Assembly: GCA_009693225.1 (NCBI GenBank)
Contig: SHXP01000003.1
Span: 1-28,932 of the forward strand
Length of the DNA stretch: 28,932 bases
Reading direction: 5' to 3'
Source: Limnohabitans sp.
GTDB lineage: Bacteria; Pseudomonadota; Gammaproteobacteria; Burkholderiales; Burkholderiaceae_C
Positions within the stretch are counted from its first letter, which is position 1. Every line of letters starts with the position of its first letter. Positions 22,245-28,932 of the stretch are shown here, piece after piece. A program made the translations under genes and the position numbers. The notes beneath the pieces were generated by a model. The model was given only the letters and a program-made list of their open reading frames with translations. It was not told where the DNA came from and did not search any database.

Positions 22245-23138
22245 TCAGTAAGTTTTAGGTGCAGACAATTCGGCAAACAGCTCTGTGAATATGGCGTACC
22301 TGCCGGCGTCTATCAAACCCTCTTTCACCGCCTGGCGTACACCGCAATCCGGTTCGTGCACATGCGTGCAGTTGTAGAACTTGCAGTGGTCGGTGTGGCC
22401 TTTGATATCCGGCATGCCGGCGGCCAGATCGCCGGGCGCAATGTGGTTCAGCCCGAAGGCCTGAAAGCCGGGGGAGTCCATCAAGGCCGTGGTCTTGCGC
22501 TCATCCACCCAGTACCAGGTGGTTGACGTTGTCGTGTGCTTGCCGCTGTGCAAGGCTTTGGAAATGATGTTGGTGGCCGCATTGGCTTGCGGCACCAGCC
22601 GGTTGATCAAGGTGCTTTTGCCGGCGCCTGAAGGACCGAGAACGAGGGTGATGCGGCCTTGCAAGACTTCACGCAGCTTGTGTAAACCGTCCGCCTGGTC
22701 ACGCAATCCCAATGGCAGTACCTGACAGCTGAAATCGCGGTAAGGCTTGAGTTTGTCCCAGGCTTTTTCAAACGGACCGCTTAAGTCCTGTTTATTCAAG
22801 GCGATCAGGCTGCGTATACCAGCCTGCTCAGCCGCGATCAGCGTGCGCGCCACTTGGCTTTGTGAAAACTCGGGGTCGGCAGCCACCAGCACCAGCACCT
22901 GATCCAGATTGGCGGCAAAGGATTTGGTCCGCACATCATCCTGCCGGTAAAAGAGATTACGCCTGGGTTCAATGGCTTCGATGCTGCCCTCATCTTCGCT
23001 GGCCAGCCATTGCACCAGATCGCCGACCACGGCCTGGTTTTTTTTGCCGCGCGGATGGCAGATGCGCCGGTTACCCGCACTGTCCTCAACCCACACATGC
23101 CGGCCATGGCTGGCCACCACACGGCCACTTTGTGTCAT
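22245..23138 (-). CDS. rsgA: Small ribosomal subunit biogenesis GTPase RsgA
   Basis: This 297-residue circularly permuted GTPase checks the decoding centre during late 30S maturation. An N-terminal OB fold (residues 1-70) is followed by G4 NKQD at 115-118, then G1 GPSGAGKST at 168-176 and G3 DSPG at 221-224, the hallmark permuted order. The C-terminal zinc knuckle shows C252-x4-C257-x-H259-x5-C265. Its ATG overlaps the M48 stop by four bases, so the two are translationally coupled. It converges on the CobD-like gene with 11 bases between. Confidence 0.96.
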   Translation of the reverse strand: MTQSGRVVASHGRHVWVEDSAGNRRICHPRGKKNQAVVGDLVQWLASEDEGSIEAIEPRRNLFYRQDDVRTKSFAANLDQVLVLVAADPEFSQSQVARTLIAAEQAGIRSLIALNKQDLSGPFEKAWDKLKPYRDFSCQVLPLGLRDQADGLHKLREVLQGRITLVLGPSGAGKSTLINRLVPQANAATNIISKALHSGKHTTTSTTWYWVDERKTTALMDSPGFQAFGLNHIAPGDLAAGMPDIKGHTDHCKFYNCTHVHEPDCGVRQAVKEGLIDAGRYAIFTELFAELSAPKTY

Positions 23139-24391
23139 GCAGTCAGGCGGGCCAGGCGCTGTGACGCCGGCGGGTGTGAGTGGTAGAAAGCCACATAGAG
23201 CGGATCCGGGGTTAGGGTAGACGCATTGTCCTGGTACAGCTTGATCAAGGCCTGCTTCAGATCAGCGGCATTCGCGTGCCGGCTGGCAAACTCATCTGCC
23301 TCAAACTCGTGTTTGCGTGAACGGGCTGCACGCATCGGGGTGGTGATGAAAGTGAGCAAAGGCACGACCTGCATGAACAGCAGCAGTGCCAGGACATCGT
23401 TGGCCGACAGCGCATGCGCTTGAACCCCCAGGCCCTCAAAAAACCACAGCTGGGTTGACAGCCAGCCCAGAGCCGCCATGCCAGCCAGCGTCACCAGAAA
23501 ACTGCGCACCAGGGATTTGGGGATGTGGTTGAGTTTGGCGTGTCCGAGTTCATGGGCCAGCACAGCTTCCATTTCGCCGGCATTCAGGGTTTTGAGCAGG
23601 GTATCAAAGAAGACCACGCGTTTTTGTTTACCCAGACCGGTGAAATAGGCATTCGAGTGGGCCGAGCGGCGGCTGCCGTCCATGACAAAAAAACCGTCCG
23701 ACTTGAACCCGGTGCGCTGCAACAGATTGTTTACCCGGTCTTTGAGTTCAGCGTCTTCCAGCGGCTGGAATTTATTGAACAAAGGCATGATGAAATTCGG
23801 TGCTACCCACATGACAAACAACTGGTAGGCAACCAACAGCGCCCAGGCTAGCAGCCACCACAGACTGCCGCCGGACTCCATCAGCTTGAGCACGGCCCAA
23901 ATGAGCGGCAGGCCGAGCACTGCGCCTACCAAAGTGCTTTTGAGCAAATCACTGACCCACAGGCCTATGGTCATGTGGTTGAAGCCGAAGCCTTGTTCAA
24001 GGTGAAAGGTCTGGTAGTAAGACACCGGCAGATTCAAGGCTGCGGTGATCAGCATGAAACCCGTGACCAGCAGCAGTTGCTGCAGCATGCCGGGTCCGGT
24101 GATCGTCATCAGCCACTGATCCAGCAGGCTCAGACCGCCGAGCAAGGTCCAGCCCAGCAACACTATCGCATCCAACGCCAGGTCCCAGTGTCCGAGCCTC
24201 AATTTGGCAAGGGTGTAGTCAGCAGCTTTCTGGTGCGTAGGAAGGCTGATGGACTGGGCGAAATCAGCAGGTACCTGTTCGCGGTGTGTGGCGACATGGC
24301 GGATCTGGCGATTGGCCAGCCAAAGCTTGAGCAGCAAATTGAGCAGCAACAAAGCCGCAAACAGCAAAGTGAAATTGGTGGGAGACATCAT
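23135..24391 (-). CDS. M48-family zinc metalloprotease (Ste24/CAAX protease-like), membrane-bound
   Basis: This 418-residue protein has several membrane segments in an N-terminal M48 domain (residues 1-200), the zinc motif HELGH at 280-284, and the third-ligand region RKHEFEADEFA at about 359-368. It matches Ste24-type CAAX protease homologues of bacteria, which degrade or process membrane proteins. The next gene, rsgA, overlaps its end by four bases. Two adjacent ATG codons (24391 and 24388) could serve as start. It diverges from orn. Confidence 0.93.
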   Translation of the reverse strand: MMSPTNFTLLFAALLLLNLLLKLWLANRQIRHVATHREQVPADFAQSISLPTHQKAADYTLAKLRLGHWDLALDAIVLLGWTLLGGLSLLDQWLMTITGPGMLQQLLLVTGFMLITAALNLPVSYYQTFHLEQGFGFNHMTIGLWVSDLLKSTLVGAVLGLPLIWAVLKLMESGGSLWWLLAWALLVAYQLFVMWVAPNFIMPLFNKFQPLEDAELKDRVNNLLQRTGFKSDGFFVMDGSRRSAHSNAYFTGLGKQKRVVFFDTLLKTLNAGEMEAVLAHELGHAKLNHIPKSLVRSFLVTLAGMAALGWLSTQLWFFEGLGVQAHALSANDVLALLLFMQVVPLLTFITTPMRAARSRKHEFEADEFASRHANAADLKQALIKLYQDNASTLTPDPLYVAFYHSHPPASQRLARLTA

Positions 24392-24505
24392 TTTTAGAGT
24401 GTAGGGCTTTTCAAAAAGGCACAGCAGGCGTTCACCATGCGTACCGGCTAAGCCTATTTTCGTTCATCAGGGCTTATCTGTGTGCGCTTGAGGGACAATG
24501 CCCGT

Positions 24506-25096
24506 ATGAATCCAGACACACTCACTGCTGCCCCGGCAACCGCCGCCATCCTCGGGAAAAATGACAACAACCTGGTGTGGCTTGACTGCGAAATGTCCGG
24601 ACTCGACCCTGAGAAAGAGCGTTTGCTGGAAATCGCCGTGGTCATTACCGGTCCGGACCTGACCCCCCGTGTCGAGGGGCCGGTGCTGGTGATTCATCAA
24701 AGCAATGAACTGCTGGCTGGCATGGACGCCTGGAATAAGGGTACGCACGGCAAAAGCGGCTTGATCGACAAGGTCAAGGCATCCCCCCTCACAGAAGCGC
24801 AAGCCGAAGAACAGTTGATAGAGTTCATGAAGAAATACGTCAGCAAGGGCGTGGCGCCGATGTGCGGCAACACCATTGGCCAAGACCGGCGTTTTCTGCT
24901 CAAGTACTTGCCGAAGCTGGAGGCCTGGTTTCACTACCGCAACCTGGATGTGAGCACCTTGAAGGAGTTGTCCAAGCGCTGGAAGCCGGAGGTTTACGCC
25001 GCCTTTAAAAAGCAGCAAAGCCACACTGCACTGGCAGACGTACACGAGTCCATTGATGAACTTGCGCATTACCGCGAGCATTTTCTTAAACTTTAA
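24506..25096 (+). CDS. orn: Oligoribonuclease
   Basis: This 196-residue DEDDh 3'-5' exonuclease degrades very short RNAs, including pGpG from c-di-GMP turnover. Active-site residues are D27 and E29 in WLDCEMSGLD, the aspartate in GNTIGQDRRFL, and the histidine and aspartate in HTALADVHESI. It has about 18 extra N-terminal residues (Ala/Thr-rich) compared with E. coli Orn. GAGGGA lies ten bases before the ATG at 24506; a GTG at 24482 would add only eight residues. It diverges from the M48 gene. Confidence 0.96.
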   Translation: MNPDTLTAAPATAAILGKNDNNLVWLDCEMSGLDPEKERLLEIAVVITGPDLTPRVEGPVLVIHQSNELLAGMDAWNKGTHGKSGLIDKVKASPLTEAQAEEQLIEFMKKYVSKGVAPMCGNTIGQDRRFLLKYLPKLEAWFHYRNLDVSTLKELSKRWKPEVYAAFKKQQSHTALADVHESIDELAHYREHFLKL

Positions 25097-25141
25097 GCAA
25101 TCTAAAATAATCGCAACAGTATCCGCATTTCGTGCGAGAAT

Positions 25142-25294
25142 ACCCTAAGTTGCGCCGGATGGTGTGACATTGCTACATCCTCCTCACACCTTGGGTTCTT
25201 CTTGAACCGCGTTGCAAAAGTCTTGCAGCATGCTTTGTTTGAAGGTTGATGTTTTTTCCAACCTTTGAACGGAGCCGCCTCACCTTTTCAGGTG
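25142..25294 (+). promoter_or_regulatory. Long structured leader of the DEAD-box helicase gene (candidate)
   Basis: The 211-base gap after orn holds four self-complementary pairs: GGTGTGA/TCACACC (25161-25167 with 25184-25190), GGTTC/GAACC (25194-25198 with 25204-25208), AAGGTTG/CAACCTT (25242-25248 with 25259-25265) and CACCT/AGGTG (25281-25285 with 25290-25294). An outer ACCC(T)AA/TTGGGT pairing (25142-25148 with 25191-25196) competes with the second hairpin. The only Shine-Dalgarno candidate, AGGTG, lies in the last stem. TAAAAT at 25103-25108 is a possible -10. Confidence 0.45.
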
Positions 25295-25307
25295 CGGGCT
25301 AAACACA

Positions 25308-26798
25308 ATGGACGATTTGAATTTGCATTCCCCGGCTGAGCTGAACGCCGAACATCCCTCAGACACGCACACACACACAACTGCTGAAACCAGAACAACT
25401 GCTGTTGTGCCGAATGCTTTTGCCCAAATGGGCCTGGCTTGCGAGCTACTGGCTGCTGTTCGTGACCTGAATTTCACCGAACCTACGGCCGTGCAACTGC
25501 GCGCCATCCCGCTGGCATTGCAGGACAACGCCGACAAACCCGCCAACGATCTGCTGGTTTCAAGCCAGACCGGCAGCGGCAAAACCGTCGCTTTTTTACT
25601 GCCTGTACTGCATACTATTCTGATTGAACGTCAGGCTCTTGAGCAGCAGGAAGCTAAAGAACGGGCCATGAAGCTTGAGCAGGCCAAGGCCAACGGTGAA
25701 GAACTGCCGAAAAAACCGCGCCGTAAAAATCCGACCGATACCCGCCACGTCAAACCGGCATTCCCCAGCGCATTGGTGTTGTGCCCGACCCGCGAACTGG
25801 CCCAGCAAGTGGCCAGAGACGCGATCGATCTGGTCAAGCATTGCAAAGGTTTGCGTGTGGCCTGCGTGGTCGGCGGTATGCCTTACCCCTTGCAGATTGC
25901 GCGTTTGCACAACGCTGACCTGGTGGTTGCTACCCCCGGCCGTTTGCTCGATTTGCAGCGTTCCAAGCAATTGCATTTGAGCAAGGTGCAGTTTCTGGTC
26001 GTCGACGAAGCCGACCGCATGCTGGACCTGGGCTTTGCCGAGGACCTGGCTGATATCCATAAATTGACCGAATTGCGCCGTCAGACCATGATGTTCAGCG
26101 CCACCATTGCGCCGCGTATTCAGCAGCTGGCAGCGCGCATCATGCGCACACCTCAGCGCTTGCAAATCGAATCGACCAAAGAGCAGAAAAGCAATATTAA
26201 ACAGATTCTGTTCTGGGCCGACAGCCAGCAGCACAAGCGCAAATTGCTGGACCATTGGTTGCGCGACACCACCATCGATCAAGCGATTGTGTTTGCCAGC
26301 ACGCAAATTGAATGCGATGCCCTGGCTGAAGATCTGCAGCAAGTCGGTTTTTCCGCCGTGGCTTTGCACGGTGCGCTCAGCCAGGGTTTGCGCAACCGCC
26401 GTTTGCAGGCATTGCGTGACGGACGGGTGCAGATTCTGGTGGCTACCGATGTTGCCGCGCGCGGCATCGACGTGCCCAGTATCAGTCACGTCTTCAATTT
26501 CGGTCTGCCGATGAAGCAGGAAGATTATGTGCACCGCATCGGCCGCACCGGCCGCGCGGGACGTGACGGCCTGGCGGTCACATTTGCCGAATTCCGCGAC
26601 CGTCGCAAAATCATGGATATTGAACACTACACGCAAGAGACTTTGAAGGCGGAAATCATTCCCGGCTTGGAGCCGACTCAACGCCCGGCGCGTGCTCCAT
26701 CCCATGAGCCGCGTCGCGGCAAACCAGGCGGCGGCAAATCTTTTGCAGGCGCCAAGCGCGGTACCGGCTTTAAGCTGCGTAGCGCTGCCCGCAGCTGA
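25308..26798 (+). CDS. DEAD-box ATP-dependent RNA helicase (RhlE-like)
   Basis: This 496-residue helicase unwinds short RNA duplexes in ribosome assembly and RNA decay. Q motif FTEPTAVQLRAIP is near 56-68, motif I SSQTGSGKT at 85-93, PTREL at 160-164, DEAD at 233-236, SAT at 264-266, ARGIDVP, and HRIGRTGRAGRDG. A charged, Lys/Glu-rich insert of about 45 residues (105-150) lies between motifs I and Ia, and the tail is Gly/Arg/Pro-rich (EPRRGKPGGGKSF), a typical RNA-binding end. The N-terminus is low-complexity (THTHTT) from a CA-dinucleotide run in the DNA. It is probably monocistronic, with a long leader that could give cold-shock or autogenous control. Confidence 0.93.
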   Translation: MDDLNLHSPAELNAEHPSDTHTHTTAETRTTAVVPNAFAQMGLACELLAAVRDLNFTEPTAVQLRAIPLALQDNADKPANDLLVSSQTGSGKTVAFLLPVLHTILIERQALEQQEAKERAMKLEQAKANGEELPKKPRRKNPTDTRHVKPAFPSALVLCPTRELAQQVARDAIDLVKHCKGLRVACVVGGMPYPLQIARLHNADLVVATPGRLLDLQRSKQLHLSKVQFLVVDEADRMLDLGFAEDLADIHKLTELRRQTMMFSATIAPRIQQLAARIMRTPQRLQIESTKEQKSNIKQILFWADSQQHKRKLLDHWLRDTTIDQAIVFASTQIECDALAEDLQQVGFSAVALHGALSQGLRNRRLQALRDGRVQILVATDVAARGIDVPSISHVFNFGLPMKQEDYVHRIGRTGRAGRDGLAVTFAEFRDRRKIMDIEHYTQETLKAEIIPGLEPTQRPARAPSHEPRRGKPGGGKSFAGAKRGTGFKLRSAARS

Positions 26799-27097
26799 GT
26801 CCGCAACTGAAGACTCAAGGCCTTGGCCCTGGCGGATACAAAACTGCAAGCGCGGGGTCTGATCAGGTGTTGTTGATTTGCAAAAAATGAAATATTTTTA
26901 AATGATTCGTGATAACTCTGAAAATAAATACTTTTTTATTCATAATATATTAAAAATGTTTATTTTTCTGCAACCGGACTCTGTCCAGGCTTTCAAATCC
27001 AATCAGTATGAATTGACTTTTTTCAATTAAATCAAGAGCTTCAAGAAAAAAGTTAATTTATATTAGATCTTTGTTAAGATCGAGTCAAGGAGCATGT
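26799..27097 (+). other. AT-rich intergenic region before the bactofilin gene
   Basis: No gene is seen in these 299 bases. The first part has a short palindrome (CAAGGCCTTG, 26816-26825) after the helicase gene but no T-tailed terminator. From about 26878 the sequence is strikingly rich in A and T. Near the end are AATTGA-N6-TCAATT (27011-27028), GATCTT-TGTT-AAGATC (27066-27081) and the Shine-Dalgarno AAGGAG (27087-27092). TAAGAT at 27075-27080 with TTAATT 16 bases upstream is a weak promoter candidate. The region probably holds the bactofilin promoter. Confidence 0.5.
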
Positions 27098-27493
27098 ATG
27101 GTCAACCCAACAGATTCATTAGAAAGTGTCGTTATAGGCGACGGCGTGGTAGTGAAAGGTGCTTTCACAGTACCTTCAAAAGCAGTCATTAACGGTGTAA
27201 TTGAGGGTGATTTAACCGCAGAAGAAGTGTTGATTGGCCCGACAGGCCGCATCACCGGTCGTGTTTCTGCCAAGCTGATTGATGTTCGCGGTGAGTTGCA
27301 CAATACCATCGTCAGTGAAGAAAGTCTGATTGTCCGTTCTACCGGCAAAATTGTTGGCAAAATCCATTACTCTGAGATCGAAATTGAAAAGGGCGGGGAA
27401 ATTGAAGGCGCATTGCACCAAGGCAACGAACCCGCGGCCTCCGTTTCCGCCTCAGGCGCAGCCCCTCAACCGGCAAAGCCTATCGGCAATTGA
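27098..27493 (+). CDS. Bactofilin (polymer-forming cytoskeletal protein)
   Basis: This 131-residue protein is almost entirely the bactofilin beta-helix: VVIGDGVVVKGAF, GVIEGDLTAEEVLIGPTGRITGRVSAKLIDVRG, then HNTIVSEESLIVRSTGKIVGKIHYSEIEIEKGGEIEGALH, with a short Ala/Pro-rich tail. Bactofilins polymerize without nucleotides and often place wall enzymes. The ATG at 27098 has AAGGAG with five-base spacing, the best Shine-Dalgarno sequence in this part; an earlier in-frame TTG at 27071 is less likely. The M23 gene follows after 21 bases and a second bactofilin after that. Confidence 0.93.
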   Translation: MVNPTDSLESVVIGDGVVVKGAFTVPSKAVINGVIEGDLTAEEVLIGPTGRITGRVSAKLIDVRGELHNTIVSEESLIVRSTGKIVGKIHYSEIEIEKGGEIEGALHQGNEPAASVSASGAAPQPAKPIGN

Positions 27494-27514
27494 TTGTTTT
27501 AAAGCGGTGAATCC

Positions 27515-28561
27515 ATGCGTTCAGCCTATCACTATTTAACGTACATTCGCCGTCTTCCAGACTTAATCAAACTGACCTGGACACGTGATTACCAGGATGT
27601 CCAGCTGATTCTTGAGCAAAGCGGCGATCTCAAATATTTTAAAATTCCTGCAAGCTTTCAGCGTTATTTTGCGCGCGGTTTCATCGTGTCAGGCCTGTTC
27701 TTGACGGTCTTGATTCTCATTCTTTCTGTGTCAACACTGATCCTGGGCGTCAGTCGTGCCAGGCTGGAGCATTCGCACAAAGAGGTCTACCGTGCCTTGT
27801 TGAGCAGTGCCGCTGACAACAATGGCGGCGAAGCGGCTTCCTTGAATGACGAGCAAATGGTGGCCTTGGCGCAAACCATCCGTGACCGTGACATGAGCAT
27901 TCGCCGTTTTGTTGAAACATCCATGGTGATTGTGTCGGAAGAAAATAACACATTGAAAGCTCAGCTTGAAACCTCGGGTTTGACTGAAAAGATTGTCAAA
28001 ATTATTCAGCAGAACTCATCAAGCGGCGGTTTCTCGATGGATTCTGACATCCAATCCAATCCGCTTTTGCGCGGCAAGGTGGCTGAAGAACTGGCCACCA
28101 ACCGCAGTTTGCGCGAGGTGTTGTACGCTTTGCCCGTTCACAGGCCGGTGGCCAATTTCAGTGTTTTATCCGATTTCGGTATCCGAAAGCACCCTCTGAC
28201 CGGCAAGTCGCATTTCCACACTGGATTGGATCTGATGAGCGAGACCGGTGACGATAAAGTATTTGCCGTAAAGCCGGGTATTGTGGTGATGTCGGGATAT
28301 CATCCACAATATGGCAATACGGTCGTTATTCGGCACCTTAACGGTGTAGAGTCGCTGTATGCGCATTTGGCGAAATTAACGGTCAAAGTAGGCGACAAGG
28401 TCACCACTGAAAGCCTGTTGGGATATATCGGAAACACGGGAGAATCGTCCACCGGCCAGCATCTTCACTTCGAGATACTGGTAGGCGGATATCCGGTGAA
28501 TCCACAAAAAGTGATTCGGACTGCTCAATATGTTCAACAAATCCAAAACAGTAACAAATAA
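27515..28561 (+). CDS. Membrane-anchored M23-family peptidoglycan endopeptidase
   Basis: This 348-residue protein has a cytoplasmic N-terminus (1-53), one transmembrane helix (about 54-79), a helical, probably coiled-coil linker (about 80-165) and a periplasmic LytM domain. The zinc and catalytic residues are all present: H235-x3-D239, H284 in YAHL, and H316-x-H318 in QHLHFE, so the enzyme should be active in cutting peptide cross-links. It lies 21 bases after the first bactofilin, and the second bactofilin starts within its last 32 bases. The layout suggests that bactofilin polymers position the enzyme, as described for other bactofilin-M23 pairs. Confidence 0.94.
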   Translation: MRSAYHYLTYIRRLPDLIKLTWTRDYQDVQLILEQSGDLKYFKIPASFQRYFARGFIVSGLFLTVLILILSVSTLILGVSRARLEHSHKEVYRALLSSAADNNGGEAASLNDEQMVALAQTIRDRDMSIRRFVETSMVIVSEENNTLKAQLETSGLTEKIVKIIQQNSSSGGFSMDSDIQSNPLLRGKVAEELATNRSLREVLYALPVHRPVANFSVLSDFGIRKHPLTGKSHFHTGLDLMSETGDDKVFAVKPGIVVMSGYHPQYGNTVVIRHLNGVESLYAHLAKLTVKVGDKVTTESLLGYIGNTGESSTGQHLHFEILVGGYPVNPQKVIRTAQYVQQIQNSNK

Positions 28562-28932
28562 CCAAGTTCAACCCCCTGCTGGCGCGGGCGTGGATAATTC
28601 AGCAGTTCAAACGCCTTCGGAACCCCAGCCAATTGCCCAACCTCAGAGAACAAATATGATGGACATGATTTCCTCTAACGCCACCAAGCCCTCTATTCTG
28701 AGTGAGGGATTCTCTTTCCGGGGTGAAATTTCCGCCAAAGGCGCCATCCACGTCGAAGGTTCGCTCAATGGCCAAATTCAAGTGGATGAACTCACCATTG
28801 GATCACGGGGGCAGGTAGAAGGTGTGGTGACCTGTTCAAGTCTGCACATCAAAGGCAAGTTTTCAGGTACGGCCACTTGCAGCGAGCTTATCGTCACTTC
28901 CTCAGCGTCCTTAGACGGCCATGTGGTCTACC
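28530..28932 (+). CDS. Second bactofilin (3' end outside window)
   Basis: An ATG at 28530, inside the last 32 bases of the M23 gene, opens a frame that runs off the window end (134 codons visible). It starts MFNKSKTVTNN, a common bactofilin opening, then a Pro/Gln-rich disordered stretch to about residue 42, and then the beta-helix from FSFRGEISAKGAIHVEGSLNGQIQV through GSRGQVEGVVTCSSLHIKGKFSG. It differs from the first bactofilin in its long N-terminal tail and two cysteines (VVTCSS, TATCSE). The overlap implies translational coupling with the M23 gene. An internal ATG at 28656 is a less likely start. Confidence 0.88.
   Translation, partial: MFNKSKTVTNNQVQPPAGAGVDNSAVQTPSEPQPIAQPQRTNMMDMISSNATKPSILSEGFSFRGEISAKGAIHVEGSLNGQIQVDELTIGSRGQVEGVVTCSSLHIKGKFSGTATCSELIVTSSASLDGHVVY

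Noticed and set aside
24467..25081. 204-residue minus-strand frame opposite orn
   Set aside because: It is the exact antisense shadow of the oligoribonuclease gene and has no independent start signal or family match.
25596..26849. 417-residue minus-strand open frame opposite the helicase gene
   Set aside because: It lies antisense to a clear DEAD-box gene, has no recognisable domain, and reflects codon bias of the plus-strand gene.
1..28932. tRNA genes, CRISPR arrays, insertion sequences, prophage or riboswitches
   Set aside because: No cloverleaf with a TTCGA-type arm, no regularly spaced repeats, no transposase or integrase, and no recognised riboswitch core were seen.

Overview
The window looks like a chromosomal segment of a betaproteobacterium, most likely order Burkholderiales. 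Two gene blocks support this: rpsP-rimM-trmD-rplS followed by a NUDIX hydrolase, a CobD/CbiB-like protein, rsgA, an M48 protease and orn; and purM divergent from perM-like, hda, a HAD phosphatase, pcnB and folK. Both orders are familiar from that group. The family (perhaps Oxalobacteraceae) cannot be fixed by eye. There are 30 complete protein genes, two partial ones at the edges and one doubtful 30-codon ORF. I found no tRNA, rRNA, CRISPR array, insertion sequence or prophage.

Layout. 1-6.5 kb is the more accessory part: the 3' end of a TonB-dependent receptor gene, a two-subunit molybdenum hydroxylase (2Fe-2S subunit plus a Tat-exported molybdopterin subunit of the isoquinoline oxidoreductase type), a small secreted HNH-like nuclease, an adenine/adenosine deaminase and an FAD monooxygenase. 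6.5-9.2 kb (minus strand) carries argF, argD and rpsT. 9.3-11.6 kb carries murJ and a SirB1-family gene. purM (minus) faces a tightly packed plus-strand operon at 12.7-17.1 kb: AI-2E/PerM transporter, hda, HAD phosphatase, pcnB, folK, several of them overlapping. Two minus-strand genes follow (a TM2-like membrane protein and a GNAT acetyltransferase). 18.2-20.5 kb is the ribosomal/tRNA-modification operon, 20.5-25.1 kb the CoA-NUDIX/CobD-like/rsgA/M48/orn housekeeping block, and 25.1-26.8 kb a DEAD-box RNA helicase with a long structured leader. After a conspicuously AT-rich gap the window ends in a bactofilin - M23 peptidase - bactofilin cluster.

How the genes work together. Much of the window serves translation and RNA metabolism (rpsT, rpsP, rimM, trmD, rplS, rsgA, pcnB, orn, DEAD helicase), cell-envelope construction (murJ, M23 peptidase, bactofilins, M48 protease, AI-2E transporter), and arginine, purine and folate biosynthesis. 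The most interesting non-coding signals are (i) a shared 18-base promoter/start block, TATAATGGCAGGCTTTTC, identical before rpsP and rplS with a diverged copy before rpsT; (ii) self-closing leader structures immediately downstream in the rpsP and rplS transcripts; and (iii) a multi-hairpin leader before the DEAD-box gene that pairs its probable Shine-Dalgarno sequence. The most interesting gene arrangement is the membrane M23 endopeptidase between two bactofilins, which suggests a cell-shape or localized wall-remodelling module. No wholly unprecedented multi-gene system was recognised. All structures and promoters were found by eye and none was computed.
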